Shown here: positions 44,349-52,950 of the stretch, piece by piece
Position numbering within the stretch: position 1 is the first letter of the stretch
Layout of the letters: each line of letters opens with the position of its first letter
From: Natronorubrum texcoconense
Lineage (GTDB): Archaea > Halobacteriota > Halobacteria > Halobacteriales > Natrialbaceae
Direction of reading: 5' to 3'
DNA: 64,000 nucleotides
Assembly: GCF_900100335.1 (NCBI RefSeq)
Contig: NZ_FNFE01000002.1
Coordinates: 496,001 to 560,000, forward strand
Position numbers and translations under genes: made by a program
The notes under the pieces: generated by a model
What the model saw: only the letters and a program-made list of their open reading frames with translations
Databases searched by the model: none
What the model was told of the DNA's origin: nothing

Positions 44349-44353
44349 AAAAA
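44349..44353 (-). terminator. T-tract after the TFB gene
   Basis: On the minus strand CGTTTTTCTCG lies about 20 bases after the TFB stop; it is a simple U-tract terminator. Confidence 0.45.
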
Positions 44354-44371
44354 CGGTGTCGTTTCGGCGAG

Positions 44372-45352
44372 TTACGCCAGTCCCAGCGTCTCCTCGGCCT
44401 CGAGGAGTTCGTGGTACCGGTTCCGGATCGTCACTTCGGAGATGTCGGCGACGTCGCTGACGGCGGCCTGCGTGGTCTTCTCGTTGGTTAACAGTGCAGC
44501 GGCGTAGACCGCGGCGGCCGCGAGGCCGACCGGCGACTTGCCGCTGTGGACGCCCTTCTCCTTCGCGTTCTGGAGGAGGCCGCGAGCGCGGTGTTCGGCC
44601 TCGTCGGAGAGGTCGAGTCCCGAGGCGAAGCGGGGAACGTAGCTCTCTGGGTCGGCCGGCTGGACCTCGAGACCCAGTTCGCGGACGACGTAGCGGTAGG
44701 TCCGTGCGATCTCGTTTTTCTCGACGCGGGAGACGTCGGCGATCTCGTCGAGGCTCCGGGGGACGCCGGCCTGACGGGCGGCGGCGTAGACACAGGAGGT
44801 CGAGACGCCCTCGATGGAGCGGCCGGGGAGCAGATCCTCGTCGAGCGCGCGACGGTAGATGACGGACGCGGTCTCGCGGACGTTCGTCGGCAGTCCGAGC
44901 GCACTCGCCATTCGGTCGATCTCGCCTAGCGCCTGTTTCAGGTTGCGCTCCTTCGAGTCACGGGTGCGAAAGCGTTCGTTCCATTTCCGGAGACGCTGCA
45001 TCTTCTCGCGCTGGCGAGAGCCCAGTGAGTTGCCGTAGGCGTCCTTGTTCCGCCAGTCGATGTTCGTCGAGAGCCCCTTGTCGTGCATCGTGTTCGTCGT
45101 AGGCGCACCCACGCGGGACTTCTCGTTCTTCTCGGCGGCGTCGAACGCACGCCACTCGGGTCCGCGATCGACCGAGTCCTCCTCGACGACCAGCCCACAG
45201 TCCTCACAGACGGTTTCGCCGTGTTCGTCGTCGACGACCAACTGCCCCGTACATTCGGGGCAGGCGAGGTCGCTCTGTTCCGATTCGTTCGTCTCTTCGT
45301 TCGATTCTCGTTCGGTACGCCGTACTCTGGTGCTCGATGGTGTGTTAGTCAT
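44372..45352 (-). CDS. tfb: transcription initiation factor TFB
   Basis: 326-residue TFIIB homologue that recruits RNA polymerase to TBP-bound promoters. The N-terminal zinc ribbon is CPECTGQLVVDDEHGETVCEDCG; the B-finger region is GPEWRAFDAAEKNEKSRVGAPT. Two cyclin repeats follow (YAAARQAGVPRSLDEIADVSRVEKNEIARTYR and YAAALLTNEKTTQAAVSDVADISEVTIRNRY). The start ATG 45352 fits the family length. Haloarchaea have several TFBs; which promoters this one serves is not visible. Confidence 0.95.
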   Translation of the reverse strand: MTNTPSSTRVRRTERESNEETNESEQSDLACPECTGQLVVDDEHGETVCEDCGLVVEEDSVDRGPEWRAFDAAEKNEKSRVGAPTTNTMHDKGLSTNIDWRNKDAYGNSLGSRQREKMQRLRKWNERFRTRDSKERNLKQALGEIDRMASALGLPTNVRETASVIYRRALDEDLLPGRSIEGVSTSCVYAAARQAGVPRSLDEIADVSRVEKNEIARTYRYVVRELGLEVQPADPESYVPRFASGLDLSDEAEHRARGLLQNAKEKGVHSGKSPVGLAAAAVYAAALLTNEKTTQAAVSDVADISEVTIRNRYHELLEAEETLGLA

Positions 45353-45571
45353 ACGATGGCGAGTGCTGACCGGCCGAACTGACTGCAAAAGCCCGGACGG
45401 GTTCGTTACCTACCCCGTTCTGATACTCGAGGGTTAAGGGTTTCGGAATCGCGGGCCGACACCTCTCGAAAACGGATAATTCGGTCGAACTAGTATGATC
45501 GATCGGAACAGTTACGCCGAGAAGTGGGGCGGAACCGGCACTGCCAAATTCGAACCGTTCGAACGACGGAT

Positions 45572-46099
45572 ATGGACGTCGCAGTCGGGAGCACGAACCC
45601 GGTCAAGGTGGACGCGGTCGAACGGACGCTCGAGCGATATCAGCCGTCGGTGTCCGCAATAGCCGTCGACTCGGGCGTTCCCGAGCAGCCGTGGTCGGTC
45701 GAGGAAACCGTGACGGGTGCCGAAAACCGCGCTCGACGAGCGCTCGCGGCGACCGACGCCGACTACGGCGTCGGTCTCGAGGGCGGCGTCGCCCGAATCG
45801 AGGGCGTTCCCGGCCTCTCGTTGATCATGTGGGCCGCCGCGACCGACGGCGACCGACTGGAACGCGGCGGCGGTCCCACGTTTTCGCTCCCCGACGACGT
45901 CGCTCGTCGACTCGAGGACGGAGCCGAGCTGGGACCGGTGATGGACGACCGGCACGGAACCAACGGGATCGCCGAACGCGACGGTGCGGCCGGCATCCTG
46001 ACGGACGGGCTGACGAACCGCTCGCAAGCACTGAGTGAAGCGGTCGCGTGTGCCGTCGGTCCGTTCGTCACCGACGACTCGTTTACTAGCCAACTGTAA
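45572..46099 (+). CDS. DUF84-type inosine/xanthosine triphosphatase
   Basis: 175-residue house-cleaning NTPase that hydrolyses non-canonical purine nucleotides. MDVAVGSTNPVKVDAVERTL has the substrate-binding S-x-N-x-x-K motif; VDSGVPEQPWSVEETVTGAENRARRAL, YGVGLEGGVARIEG and HGTNGIAERDGAAGILTDGLTNR match the YjjX/DUF84 family. The ATG at 45572 gives the standard N-terminus. It is divergent from the TFB gene across about 220 bases. Confidence 0.88.
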   Translation: MDVAVGSTNPVKVDAVERTLERYQPSVSAIAVDSGVPEQPWSVEETVTGAENRARRALAATDADYGVGLEGGVARIEGVPGLSLIMWAAATDGDRLERGGGPTFSLPDDVARRLEDGAELGPVMDDRHGTNGIAERDGAAGILTDGLTNRSQALSEAVACAVGPFVTDDSFTSQL

Positions 46100-46203
46100 C
46101 GCGTCGACGGCGTTTTCAGTCGACGGGCTGTCAGTAGTCTCGGTGAGACCCGTTCGGCTGTCAGCACCGTCAAGAATTGGCGATAGTACGGAAAAGTTGA
46201 TGT

Positions 46204-46334
46204 TCTCTTACTATAGAGGCTCCCTATAAGAGATATATTAACCGAACGTACCAACGAAAGCTTTCTGCCCCGTTATGCATCCATTACTCACTAAGAAAAC
46301 CGCATGCAGGCGCGGGGTTAACCGCACGTACCAA
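46204..46334 (+). promoter_or_regulatory. upstream region with a 17-bp direct repeat 80 bases apart
   Basis: TTAACCGAACGTACCAA (46238-46254) recurs as TTAACCGCACGTACCAA (46318-46334), 16 of 17 identical, with starts exactly 80 bases apart. Just before the first copy is an imperfect palindrome (CTCTTACTATAG ... CTATAAGAG, 46205-46231). The gene at 46369 starts 35 bases after the second copy. Confidence 0.6.
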
Positions 46335-46368
46335 ACCCCCTAAGGGCATTCTCGGCTTTGAGTAGTGT

Positions 46369-46602
46369 ATGAGCACTGCACTAACCGCGGACCTCACGAG
46401 TAAACAGCGCCAGATCCTCCAGTATCTCCGCAATAACGCCGGAACGAAGACGTACTTTAAATCCCGTCTCATCGGCAAAGAGCTCGGCATGACGGCCAAG
46501 GAGGTCGGCTCGAATATCACCGCCCTGCAGGACGGCAACTACGACATCGAGATCGAGAAGTGGGGCTACTCCTCGAGCACGACGTGGAAAGTCAACGCGT
46601 AA
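46369..46602 (+). CDS. small winged-helix protein (DUF7123-like)
   Basis: 77 residues forming one winged helix: SKQRQILQYLRNNAGTKTYFKSRLIGKELGMTAKEVGSNITALQ followed by a wing (YDIEIEKWGYSSSTTWKV). It is a common small haloarchaeal protein, expected to bind DNA. The unusually structured upstream region suggests tight control. Targets unknown. Confidence 0.83.
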   Translation: MSTALTADLTSKQRQILQYLRNNAGTKTYFKSRLIGKELGMTAKEVGSNITALQDGNYDIEIEKWGYSSSTTWKVNA

Positions 46603-46722
46603 CGGATCACAGCCGGCCAGTCACGCACGCTGGCCTGCACACGACGGTTCTCCGCGTGTTACGTCGGACTCCTCGTTCGTCGACCGCTTTTTGGCGGCTC
46701 GCCGTGTACCCTCGAGCGACAG

Positions 46723-47382
46723 ATGTCGCCGCCGATACTGTTCGACATGGACGGAGTCATCCTCGAGGGTCCCGGCACCGATCCGCAGGTGTACGCCGAC
46801 GCGGCCGACAGGGCCCTCGACGAGCTCGGCGCCGAGCCGACGCCGGCTCAGCGAGACGATCTCAGACGCCACGACCTCGAGAACATCGCCGATCACTGCG
46901 CCGCGCTGGAAATCGACGCCGCGGCGTTCTGGAAGCTGAAAGACGAGTACGCGTCAGAGACGAGCCACGACCTGATTCGGTCGGGCGAACGCGGGCTGTA
47001 CGATGATATCGATGCGATCGCCGATCTAGCCGATCGGACCACGGTCGGGCTCGTCACGAACAACCGACACGCGACCGCCGAGTTCGTCGCCAGCTACGTC
47101 CCCATCGAGTTCGACGTCGTCCGCGGTCGTCGACCGACGTTCGAGGACTTTCGGAGAAAGAAGCCCGAACCCGACTTCATCGACGACGCGCTCTCGGAAC
47201 TCGATGCCGACAACGGGTTCTACGTCGGCGACTCGCACAAAGACGTCACGGCCGGGCGAGCGGCGGGTCTCGAGCCGATCTACCTCCGTCGAACACACAA
47301 CCGCGACGTCGACCGACCGGCCGACGCCGTTGCAGTCGTCGACTCGCTCGCGGCGCTCCCGTCGGTCGTCGGAACGATCTGA
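46723..47382 (+). CDS. HAD-superfamily hydrolase
   Basis: 219 residues. Motif I is LFDMDGVILEGPG (DxDGV), motif II LVTNNRH, motif III KKPEPDFIDDAL and motif IV YVGDSHKDVTAGRAAGLEPIYLRR (GDSxxD). It has a helical cap between residues 20 and 80, as in phosphoglycolate phosphatase-like enzymes. The specific phosphate ester cannot be deduced. Confidence 0.88.
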   Translation: MSPPILFDMDGVILEGPGTDPQVYADAADRALDELGAEPTPAQRDDLRRHDLENIADHCAALEIDAAAFWKLKDEYASETSHDLIRSGERGLYDDIDAIADLADRTTVGLVTNNRHATAEFVASYVPIEFDVVRGRRPTFEDFRRKKPEPDFIDDALSELDADNGFYVGDSHKDVTAGRAAGLEPIYLRRTHNRDVDRPADAVAVVDSLAALPSVVGTI

Positions 47383-47441
47383 ACGGCGTGAACGGCGTCG
47401 CGTTCGAACAGTAATACGCTCTTACCGGCGGTAGTAGCTCG

Positions 47442-48059
47442 TTACCCATCGTAGACGACGAACTGATCGGCGTTTCGCGCGAGCTCTCGCGCCGCCTCTC
47501 CGAAGGAGTCGGCGTGGCGGACGACCAGAATCAGGACCGTTTCGGGGCGTTCGACGGCGTAACCGTCCTCGCGCGAGAGCAAGCCGGCGTCCTCGAGTTC
47601 GCCGGCGTACTTGCTCACCGTCGGCGGCGAGACGTCGAGGGCCGTCGCGAGGTCGCCGGCCGTCGCGTCCGGCGTCGAGAGGAGTTCGATCAACATCCCG
47701 CGGGGCGTATCTCGGCGGAGATAGCCGAGCGTCTGCTTTTCGAACTCGTCGAACCGATCCGCGAGAACGAACCGCTTGTAATCGCCGTCGCGGAAGCGTT
47801 CGATCGCGTCGAGTTCCTCGAGCCGGCGCAGATGGTGTTGGGTCTCTCCCGTGCCCAGCTGGAGGTCGTCACGGATCTTCGAGAAGTGCGCACCGGGCGT
47901 GGTAGAGAGATAGCCGGCGATCGCGTCGCGGGCGTCGCTCTCGCCCGTATCGGCTGCTGCAGAATCGGAAAGGCCGGCCAGCGGTGCCGCAGCACCGAGC
48001 GCTGCGAACCGGCGCAGGGTCGCTCGTTTGTCGTCGTCGACCCCATCGGAACTCGTCAT
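47442..48059 (-). CDS. double winged-helix regulator with a Tat-like N-terminus
   Basis: 205 residues. Two winged-helix units are visible: residues about 42-100 (AIAGYLSTTPGAHFSKIRDDLQLGTGETQHHLRRLEELDAIERF) and about 118-165 (RGMLIELLSTPDATAGDLATALDVSPPTVSKYAGELEDAGLLSRE). The N-terminus reads TLRRFAALGAAAPLAGLSDSAAA, a twin-Arg followed by a moderately hydrophobic Ala-rich stretch, like a short Tat signal or decayed anchor, which is odd for a DNA-binding protein. Similar haloarchaeal regulators carry membrane helices in front of the HTH pair. Confidence 0.75.
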   Translation of the reverse strand: MTSSDGVDDDKRATLRRFAALGAAAPLAGLSDSAAADTGESDARDAIAGYLSTTPGAHFSKIRDDLQLGTGETQHHLRRLEELDAIERFRDGDYKRFVLADRFDEFEKQTLGYLRRDTPRGMLIELLSTPDATAGDLATALDVSPPTVSKYAGELEDAGLLSREDGYAVERPETVLILVVRHADSFGEAARELARNADQFVVYDG

Positions 48060-48141
48060 GTAATACCTACCGACCGAAACGTGGCGGGACGTAAAACAGG
48101 TTTCGCTCCGCTTTCTTCACCGAGAACGGAGTGTCTGGAAT

Positions 48142-49284
48142 CTATGAACTCTTGCCGGAGTCGGCGTCGCCGGCGAACTCCTGATCCATCTCCTCGATGA
48201 CGTCGTCGGGATCGGAGATCGTGCCGGCGTCTTTGCCCTCTTTGATCGCCTGGGCCTCCTGCTCCATCGCTTCGAGGTCCATCTCGGCTTCCTCGTCGAT
48301 CTCGCCGATGATCTCGGCGATATCGTCGAGGCCGATCAGTTCGCGGGTTTCCTCGTCGAACTCGAGGCTCTCGAGGGAATCTCCGTCCTCTTTGACGTCG
48401 CTGCCCGAGAGGTGTTTGCCGTAGCGGCCGACCATCGAGGTGAGCTCCTGTGGCATGACGAACGTCGTCGACTCGCTCTGACCGATCTCGGCGAGCGTCT
48501 CCATCCCCTGATCGATGATGGCGCGTTCGCCCATCGATTCGGCGGATTTCGCGCGCAGCACGGTCGAGATCGAGTCACCCTGTGCTTCGAGGATCTGACT
48601 CTGCTTTTCACCCTGTGCCCGGATGATCTCGCTCTGTTTGTCACCCTCCGCCTTCTCGACGGCACTGCGGCGTTCACCCTGTGCCTCGAGAATCATGGCG
48701 CGGCGTTTCCGCTCCGCGGAGGTCTGTTGCTCCATCGCGCGCTGGACGTCCTTCGAGGGGTTGACCTCGCGGACCTCCACCGACTCGACGCGAATACCCC
48801 ACTCGTCGGTGGGTTCGTCGAGCTCCTGACGGATGCGTGCGTTGATCTCCTGGCGTTTGTTGAGCGTGTCGTCCAGCTCCATGTCACCCAGCACGGCACG
48901 CAGGGTGGTCTGGGCGAGGTTCGACGTCGCTTTCTTGTAGTCGTCGACCTGCAGGAACGCCTTCTTGGCGTCCATGACCTTGATGTAAACGACGGCGTCG
49001 GCGGTCACGGGCGAGTTGTCACGCGTGATCGCTTCCTGTCGAGGGACGTCCAGCGTCTGCGTTCGCATGTCGAACCGATACGTGTTCGAGACGAACGGCG
49101 GGACGAAGTTGATACCGGGCTCGAGGAGTTTTCTGTACTCCCCGAAGACAGTGAGCGCACGCTTTTCGTACGCGTCGACGATCTCGATCGCACTGAGCAG
49201 TGCGGCGATAACGACGAGGAGGACGAGTGCACCGAGGAACAGCAGTGCACCGCCGGTCTGCAATGGGAGTAGTTCTACGACCAT
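48142..49284 (-). CDS. SPFH/Band 7 (stomatin-like) protein
   Basis: 380 residues. One N-terminal membrane helix (LLFLGALVLLVVIAALLSA) is followed by the SPFH domain (RALTVFGEYRKLLEPGINFVPPFVSNTYRFDMRTQTLDVPRQEAITRDN). A long Glu/Arg/Ala helix with repeated AQGE/AEGD units comes next (residues about 195-265), then a hydrophilic, acidic C-terminal tail. Stomatin-like proteins form ring or cage assemblies in membranes and are typically paired with NfeD proteins, as here with the gene at 49421-50044. Confidence 0.92.
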   Translation of the reverse strand: MVVELLPLQTGGALLFLGALVLLVVIAALLSAIEIVDAYEKRALTVFGEYRKLLEPGINFVPPFVSNTYRFDMRTQTLDVPRQEAITRDNSPVTADAVVYIKVMDAKKAFLQVDDYKKATSNLAQTTLRAVLGDMELDDTLNKRQEINARIRQELDEPTDEWGIRVESVEVREVNPSKDVQRAMEQQTSAERKRRAMILEAQGERRSAVEKAEGDKQSEIIRAQGEKQSQILEAQGDSISTVLRAKSAESMGERAIIDQGMETLAEIGQSESTTFVMPQELTSMVGRYGKHLSGSDVKEDGDSLESLEFDEETRELIGLDDIAEIIGEIDEEAEMDLEAMEQEAQAIKEGKDAGTISDPDDVIEEMDQEFAGDADSGKSS

Positions 49285-49420
49285 AGTTCCGTCTTACGGG
49301 GGGGACGGGAAAAACGTTCCCTTATTTCAGTAACATATCGGTCTCCGTGATCGACTCGAGCCGGGGTTCAAACGGAGTCGAACCGAGCCGCAATCGACTC
49401 GAGCCCGATCCGTCACTCTC

Positions 49421-50044
49421 TCAGTTCGACTTCTCCGTCTCGGTCTCCGGCTCTCCATCGGTCTCCGGCTCTCCATCGGCCTCCGACTGTGACTCCTCGG
49501 TAGAGCCGTCGGCGTCCGCCGTCGAATCCGAGGCGGCAGCACCCTCCGCGAGCGCCCGATCGATCTCGTCCTCGCCGATCGCGCCGAGCGCCTCGACCGT
49601 GAGCACGTTCCCGCCGCCGGGATCGAGGACGATCACTTCTTCGCCCTCCTCGATCGTTCCGCTCGTCGTCCGCGCGCTGTAGAAGGGCGCGAACCCGCCT
49701 TCGTCGAGTTTGACCTCGCCGTCGCGAGTCGTGACGGTTTCGGTGACGTAACCCGTCGTGCCAGCGAGCGAACTCGAGTCCGACGTCTGGGCGGTCCCCT
49801 TCCCGCCGTAGAAGTCGAACTCGTTGTAGACGTAGGCCGCGGCGAGGCCGATGGCGAGCGTCAATCCCGCCAGTATGAACGTGTTGGCGACGGGCGGAAA
49901 GATGAGTCCGATGAGCCCGGCACCGACCAGTGCGACGCCGATGACGATGAGGTGTGCACCCGGCGAGAGGGCCTCGAGCGCCATCAGGACGAGCCCCACC
50001 GAGAGGAGCGCGAGCGGCATGTTCGCGAAGAGGAGTTCGAGCAT
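49421..50044 (-). CDS. NfeD-like membrane protein
   Basis: 207 residues. Three or four hydrophobic helices (MPLALLSVGLVLMALEAL, HLIVIGVALVGAGLIGLIF, TFILAGLTLAIGLAAAYVY) precede an OB-fold domain (SLAGTTGYVTETVTTRDGEVKLDEGGFAPFYSARTTSGTIEEGEEVIVLDPGGGNVLTVEAL). It is the usual partner of stomatin-like proteins in regulating membrane protein turnover. The C-terminal tail GEPETDGEPETE comes from an 18-bp tandem repeat in the DNA (49442-49477). Confidence 0.87.
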   Translation of the reverse strand: MLELLFANMPLALLSVGLVLMALEALSPGAHLIVIGVALVGAGLIGLIFPPVANTFILAGLTLAIGLAAAYVYNEFDFYGGKGTAQTSDSSSLAGTTGYVTETVTTRDGEVKLDEGGFAPFYSARTTSGTIEEGEEVIVLDPGGGNVLTVEALGAIGEDEIDRALAEGAAASDSTADADGSTEESQSEADGEPETDGEPETETEKSN

Positions 50045-50150
50045 ACGTCGAGCTAAGTTCTCACCCAAATTAAAGGTTGCCGAGGCAATCCGCGAATCCG
50101 CTCGACCGGAAACGGACAGCGACGGGACTCTCGTCGATTCGCGGCCGCGC

Positions 50151-50582
50151 TCAGAGCATAATCGACGCGAGCTGGAACATCACGAGAACCATCGCGACCG
50201 CACCGAGAACCACGAAGAGAATGTTCTCGAGCGACGGATCGCCGGGTTCGATCGGCGTCGAACTGGGCTCCGGGGCGTACGGATCGTCTTCGTCGGCGTC
50301 CGAAGCCCCGTCTGCGTCCGCGTCGTCCTCGTCGGGTCCGCCGGAGAGGTCCAATGGAACCCGGTACTCCTCTTGCGTCCGATCACGCCGTTCGGCGCGG
50401 CCGTCGCCGTTCGCGAGACCGTCGTCCTCGAGTCGGTCGTCACCGCCCGTAGACGCGGTGATATCCTGGTCGGCCGTGGACCACGCCGATTCCGTCTCCC
50501 CGTCCGAGCGCTGGCCGTCCGGAGCTGCCGGTGGCTCACCTCGGTCGTTCTCACCGTCGCTTCCGGACGCGTCGTCTGCCAT
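50151..50582 (-). CDS. tail-anchored acidic protein (DUF7312-like)
   Basis: 143 residues: a disordered, very acidic N-terminal region (Asp/Glu/Gly/Ser-rich) followed by a C-terminal membrane helix PSLENILFVVLGAVAMVLVMFQLASIML. The start is ATG 50582 (MADDASG). It lies downstream of pyruvate kinase on the same strand, with an 80-base gap. No catalytic domain. Function unknown. Confidence 0.68.
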   Translation of the reverse strand: MADDASGSDGENDRGEPPAAPDGQRSDGETESAWSTADQDITASTGGDDRLEDDGLANGDGRAERRDRTQEEYRVPLDLSGGPDEDDADADGASDADEDDPYAPEPSSTPIEPGDPSLENILFVVLGAVAMVLVMFQLASIML

Positions 50583-50661
50583 GATCGGTCCTAACAGGTC
50601 CGTCGTCAAAAATCCGCGGTCCGCGGGCGGGCGAAGGGGCACCGCACTCTCGCCGACGGAT

Positions 50662-52461
50662 TTACGCCAGATCGACGCCGTCGTCTCGATCCGTTCGATC
50701 GCTGAGGTCGCCGCCGTAGATGACTCCGCGTTCGGCGTCGAGCGTTACGACGCTGCCCTCCTCGGCCGCCGAGAGGTCGGCTCCGCTGATCATCGGAATG
50801 TTCATTTCGCGCGCGACCAGCGCCGGGTAGCCGGTCAGTCCGCGCTGGGCGTCGACGATCCCGCCGATCGTCGTCAGATCGCCCTCGAACTCCTCGTCGA
50901 AGTCGGCCGCCAGCGAGAGGATCGCCCCCTCGGGGACGTCCGAGAGGTCGCCGTCCGTCATCCGCACGAGCGGGCCGGTTGTTCGCCCTTCGACGACGAC
51001 GCGACCGGTCGTCAGCGCCTCCGCGGCGACGTGGACTTTCAGCATGTTCGTGGTGTTCGCGCCCTCGAGTTCGGTCATCATGCCACAGAGGACGACGACG
51101 GTGTCGCCGCTGTCGGCGACCCCGGCATCGAGCGCGGCCTGAACCGCCTTCTCGACGACCGCGTCGGCGCCCTGATCCGACACGCGAGCGTACAGCGGCG
51201 TCACGCCCCACGAGAGGGCCAGTCGTCGCCGGACTTCGTGACTCGGCGTGGAGGCGACGACCGGAACGCCGGGTCGGTACTTCGCCGTTTTCAGCGCCGT
51301 GTAGCCGGATTCAGTCGCCGCGACGACCGCGTCCGCACCGATGTCGCGGGCGAGGAATCGCGCCGAGCGGGCCAGCGCGTCCGTCCGCGCCTCGCCTGCG
51401 GCGGGGACGCGTTGCTCGAGCATCTCGGCGTACTCCTCGGAGTTTTCGACCTGGCGGATGATGCTGCCCATCGCGTCGACGACCGCGACGGGGTGGTCGC
51501 CGATGGCGGTCTCGGCCGACAGCATCACGCCGTCAGTGCCGTCGAGAACGGCGTTCGCGACGTCCGAGGCCTCGGCCCGCGTGGGACGGCGAGCGTGGAC
51601 CATCGAGTCGAGCATCTCCGTCGCCGTGATCACCGGCGACCCCTCGTTGCGACACTTGCGGATGATCCGCTTTTGAATCATCGGGACGTCCTCCATCGGA
51701 CACTCGACGCCCAGATCGCCGCGGGCGACCATGATCCCGTAGGCTGCATCGATGATTTCGTCGAGGTTGTCGACCGCACCCGCGCGTTCGATCTTCGCGA
51801 TCAGGGGGATTTCGACGCCCAGCTCCTCGAGCACCTCGCTGACCGCGTAGATGTCCTCGGCGTCGCGGACGAAACTCGCCGCGACGAAGTCGACCCCCTT
51901 CTCGGCGGCCAGTTCGAGGTCCTTGCGGTCGGACTCGGTGACGATATCGAGATCCAGTTCGACGCCGGGAACGTTGACACCCTTTCGGCCGCCCAGTTCG
52001 CCGCCGGTGTCGACGCGGGCACGGACCGACTGGTCGTCGGCCGCTCGCGAATCCGTACCTTCGCGCTCGAGGACGGTCGTCTCGATCAGTCCGTCGTCGA
52101 GCAGAATTCGGTCGCCGGGCTCGACGGCCCCGATCGGCAGTGAGAGACCGACGGTATCGGAAGACGCCTCGTCGCCTTCGACGAACCGGATCTCCGAACC
52201 GGTCTCGAGCGTCACGGATTCCCCCTCCGGAAGCGGTGCGGTTCGGATCTCCGGACCCTGCATGTCGAGCATCACCGCGACGGGCGCCTCTCGTTCCTCG
52301 TCGACGGCCCGAACGCGGTCGATCAGTTCGGCACGATCCTCGCGGCTCCCGTGGCTCGCGTTTAGACGGGCGACCGACATCCCGGCGTCGGCGAGCTCCC
52401 GGATCGTGTTCCGGTCGCTCGAGGCCGGCCCCAGCGTACAGACGATTTTCGCGTTTCTCAT
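50662..52461 (-). CDS. pyk: pyruvate kinase with C-terminal PEP-utilizer domain
   Basis: 599 residues. Converts PEP and ADP to pyruvate and ATP. MRNAKIVCTLGPASSDRNTIRELADAGMSVARLNASHG is the N-terminal signature; VMLDMQGPEIRT, IPLIAKIERAGAVDNLDEII with the catalytic Lys, and VMVARGDLGVE follow. After the normal C-terminal domain an extra PEP-utilizer mobile-type domain (GRVVVEGRTTGPLVR ... GIVDAQRGLTGYPALVAREMNIPMI) is fused, but its TxxH phosphohistidine motif is not evident. The start at 52461 fits the family; sequence upstream is promoter. Confidence 0.95.
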   Translation of the reverse strand: MRNAKIVCTLGPASSDRNTIRELADAGMSVARLNASHGSREDRAELIDRVRAVDEEREAPVAVMLDMQGPEIRTAPLPEGESVTLETGSEIRFVEGDEASSDTVGLSLPIGAVEPGDRILLDDGLIETTVLEREGTDSRAADDQSVRARVDTGGELGGRKGVNVPGVELDLDIVTESDRKDLELAAEKGVDFVAASFVRDAEDIYAVSEVLEELGVEIPLIAKIERAGAVDNLDEIIDAAYGIMVARGDLGVECPMEDVPMIQKRIIRKCRNEGSPVITATEMLDSMVHARRPTRAEASDVANAVLDGTDGVMLSAETAIGDHPVAVVDAMGSIIRQVENSEEYAEMLEQRVPAAGEARTDALARSARFLARDIGADAVVAATESGYTALKTAKYRPGVPVVASTPSHEVRRRLALSWGVTPLYARVSDQGADAVVEKAVQAALDAGVADSGDTVVVLCGMMTELEGANTTNMLKVHVAAEALTTGRVVVEGRTTGPLVRMTDGDLSDVPEGAILSLAADFDEEFEGDLTTIGGIVDAQRGLTGYPALVAREMNIPMISGADLSAAEEGSVVTLDAERGVIYGGDLSDRTDRDDGVDLA

Positions 52462-52579
52462 AGCTCGACGTAGCGGGAGTACGGCCAAAAAGATAGGTGG
52501 TTTACTCGTCTTCGAGTTGTTTTTCGTCCCGTAATGTGCCACGCGAACGGTTTTCCCACGGACGACCCACCCATCGAAC

Positions 52580-52867
52580 ATGGCCACGTACGTATCACTC
52601 GTCGATATCGACGATCGGGGCGTACAGAACGTCCAGGAACTCTCGTCGATCTGGGGCGAGATCAGGACGGAGTTCGAAGAGCACGAAGCCGACGTGATCG
52701 ACTCCTACGCGATCCTCGGGGGACACGACTTCCTCGTCTTATTCGAGGCACCGGACCGGGAGTCGGCGTTCAAGTCCGCACTGACGCTGCGTCGTCACGG
52801 GCTGTCGGCGGAGACCATGGAGATCACCCACACCGACGATTTCGCGCATCTGGTCGACGAGGTGTGA
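52580..52867 (+). CDS. GYD-domain protein
   Basis: 95-residue protein of the GYD family: MATYVSLVDIDDRGVQNVQELSSIWGEI, with DSYAILGGHDFLVLFEAPDRESAFKSALTLRRHGLSAETM. The fold is a ferredoxin-like dimeric barrel; the biochemical role is unknown. It is divergent from pyruvate kinase, with a 118-base shared promoter region. Confidence 0.83.
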   Translation: MATYVSLVDIDDRGVQNVQELSSIWGEIRTEFEEHEADVIDSYAILGGHDFLVLFEAPDRESAFKSALTLRRHGLSAETMEITHTDDFAHLVDEV

Positions 52868-52930
52868 GCACTCGTCTCGAACCCGATACCCGAATCGGAT
52901 TTCGAACGTGACCGCGTCTCGATCCGAACG

Positions 52931-52935
52931 AAAAA
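52931..52935 (-). terminator. T-tract after metG
   Basis: Minus-strand GCGTTTTTCG, 16 bases after the metG stop. Confidence 0.4.
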
Positions 52936-52950
52936 CGCAGTCGCCGGGAG

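Noticed and set aside
50077-52143. Long plus-strand open frame over pyruvate kinase
   Set aside because: It is antisense to pyruvate kinase, and the residue bias is typical of shadow frames.
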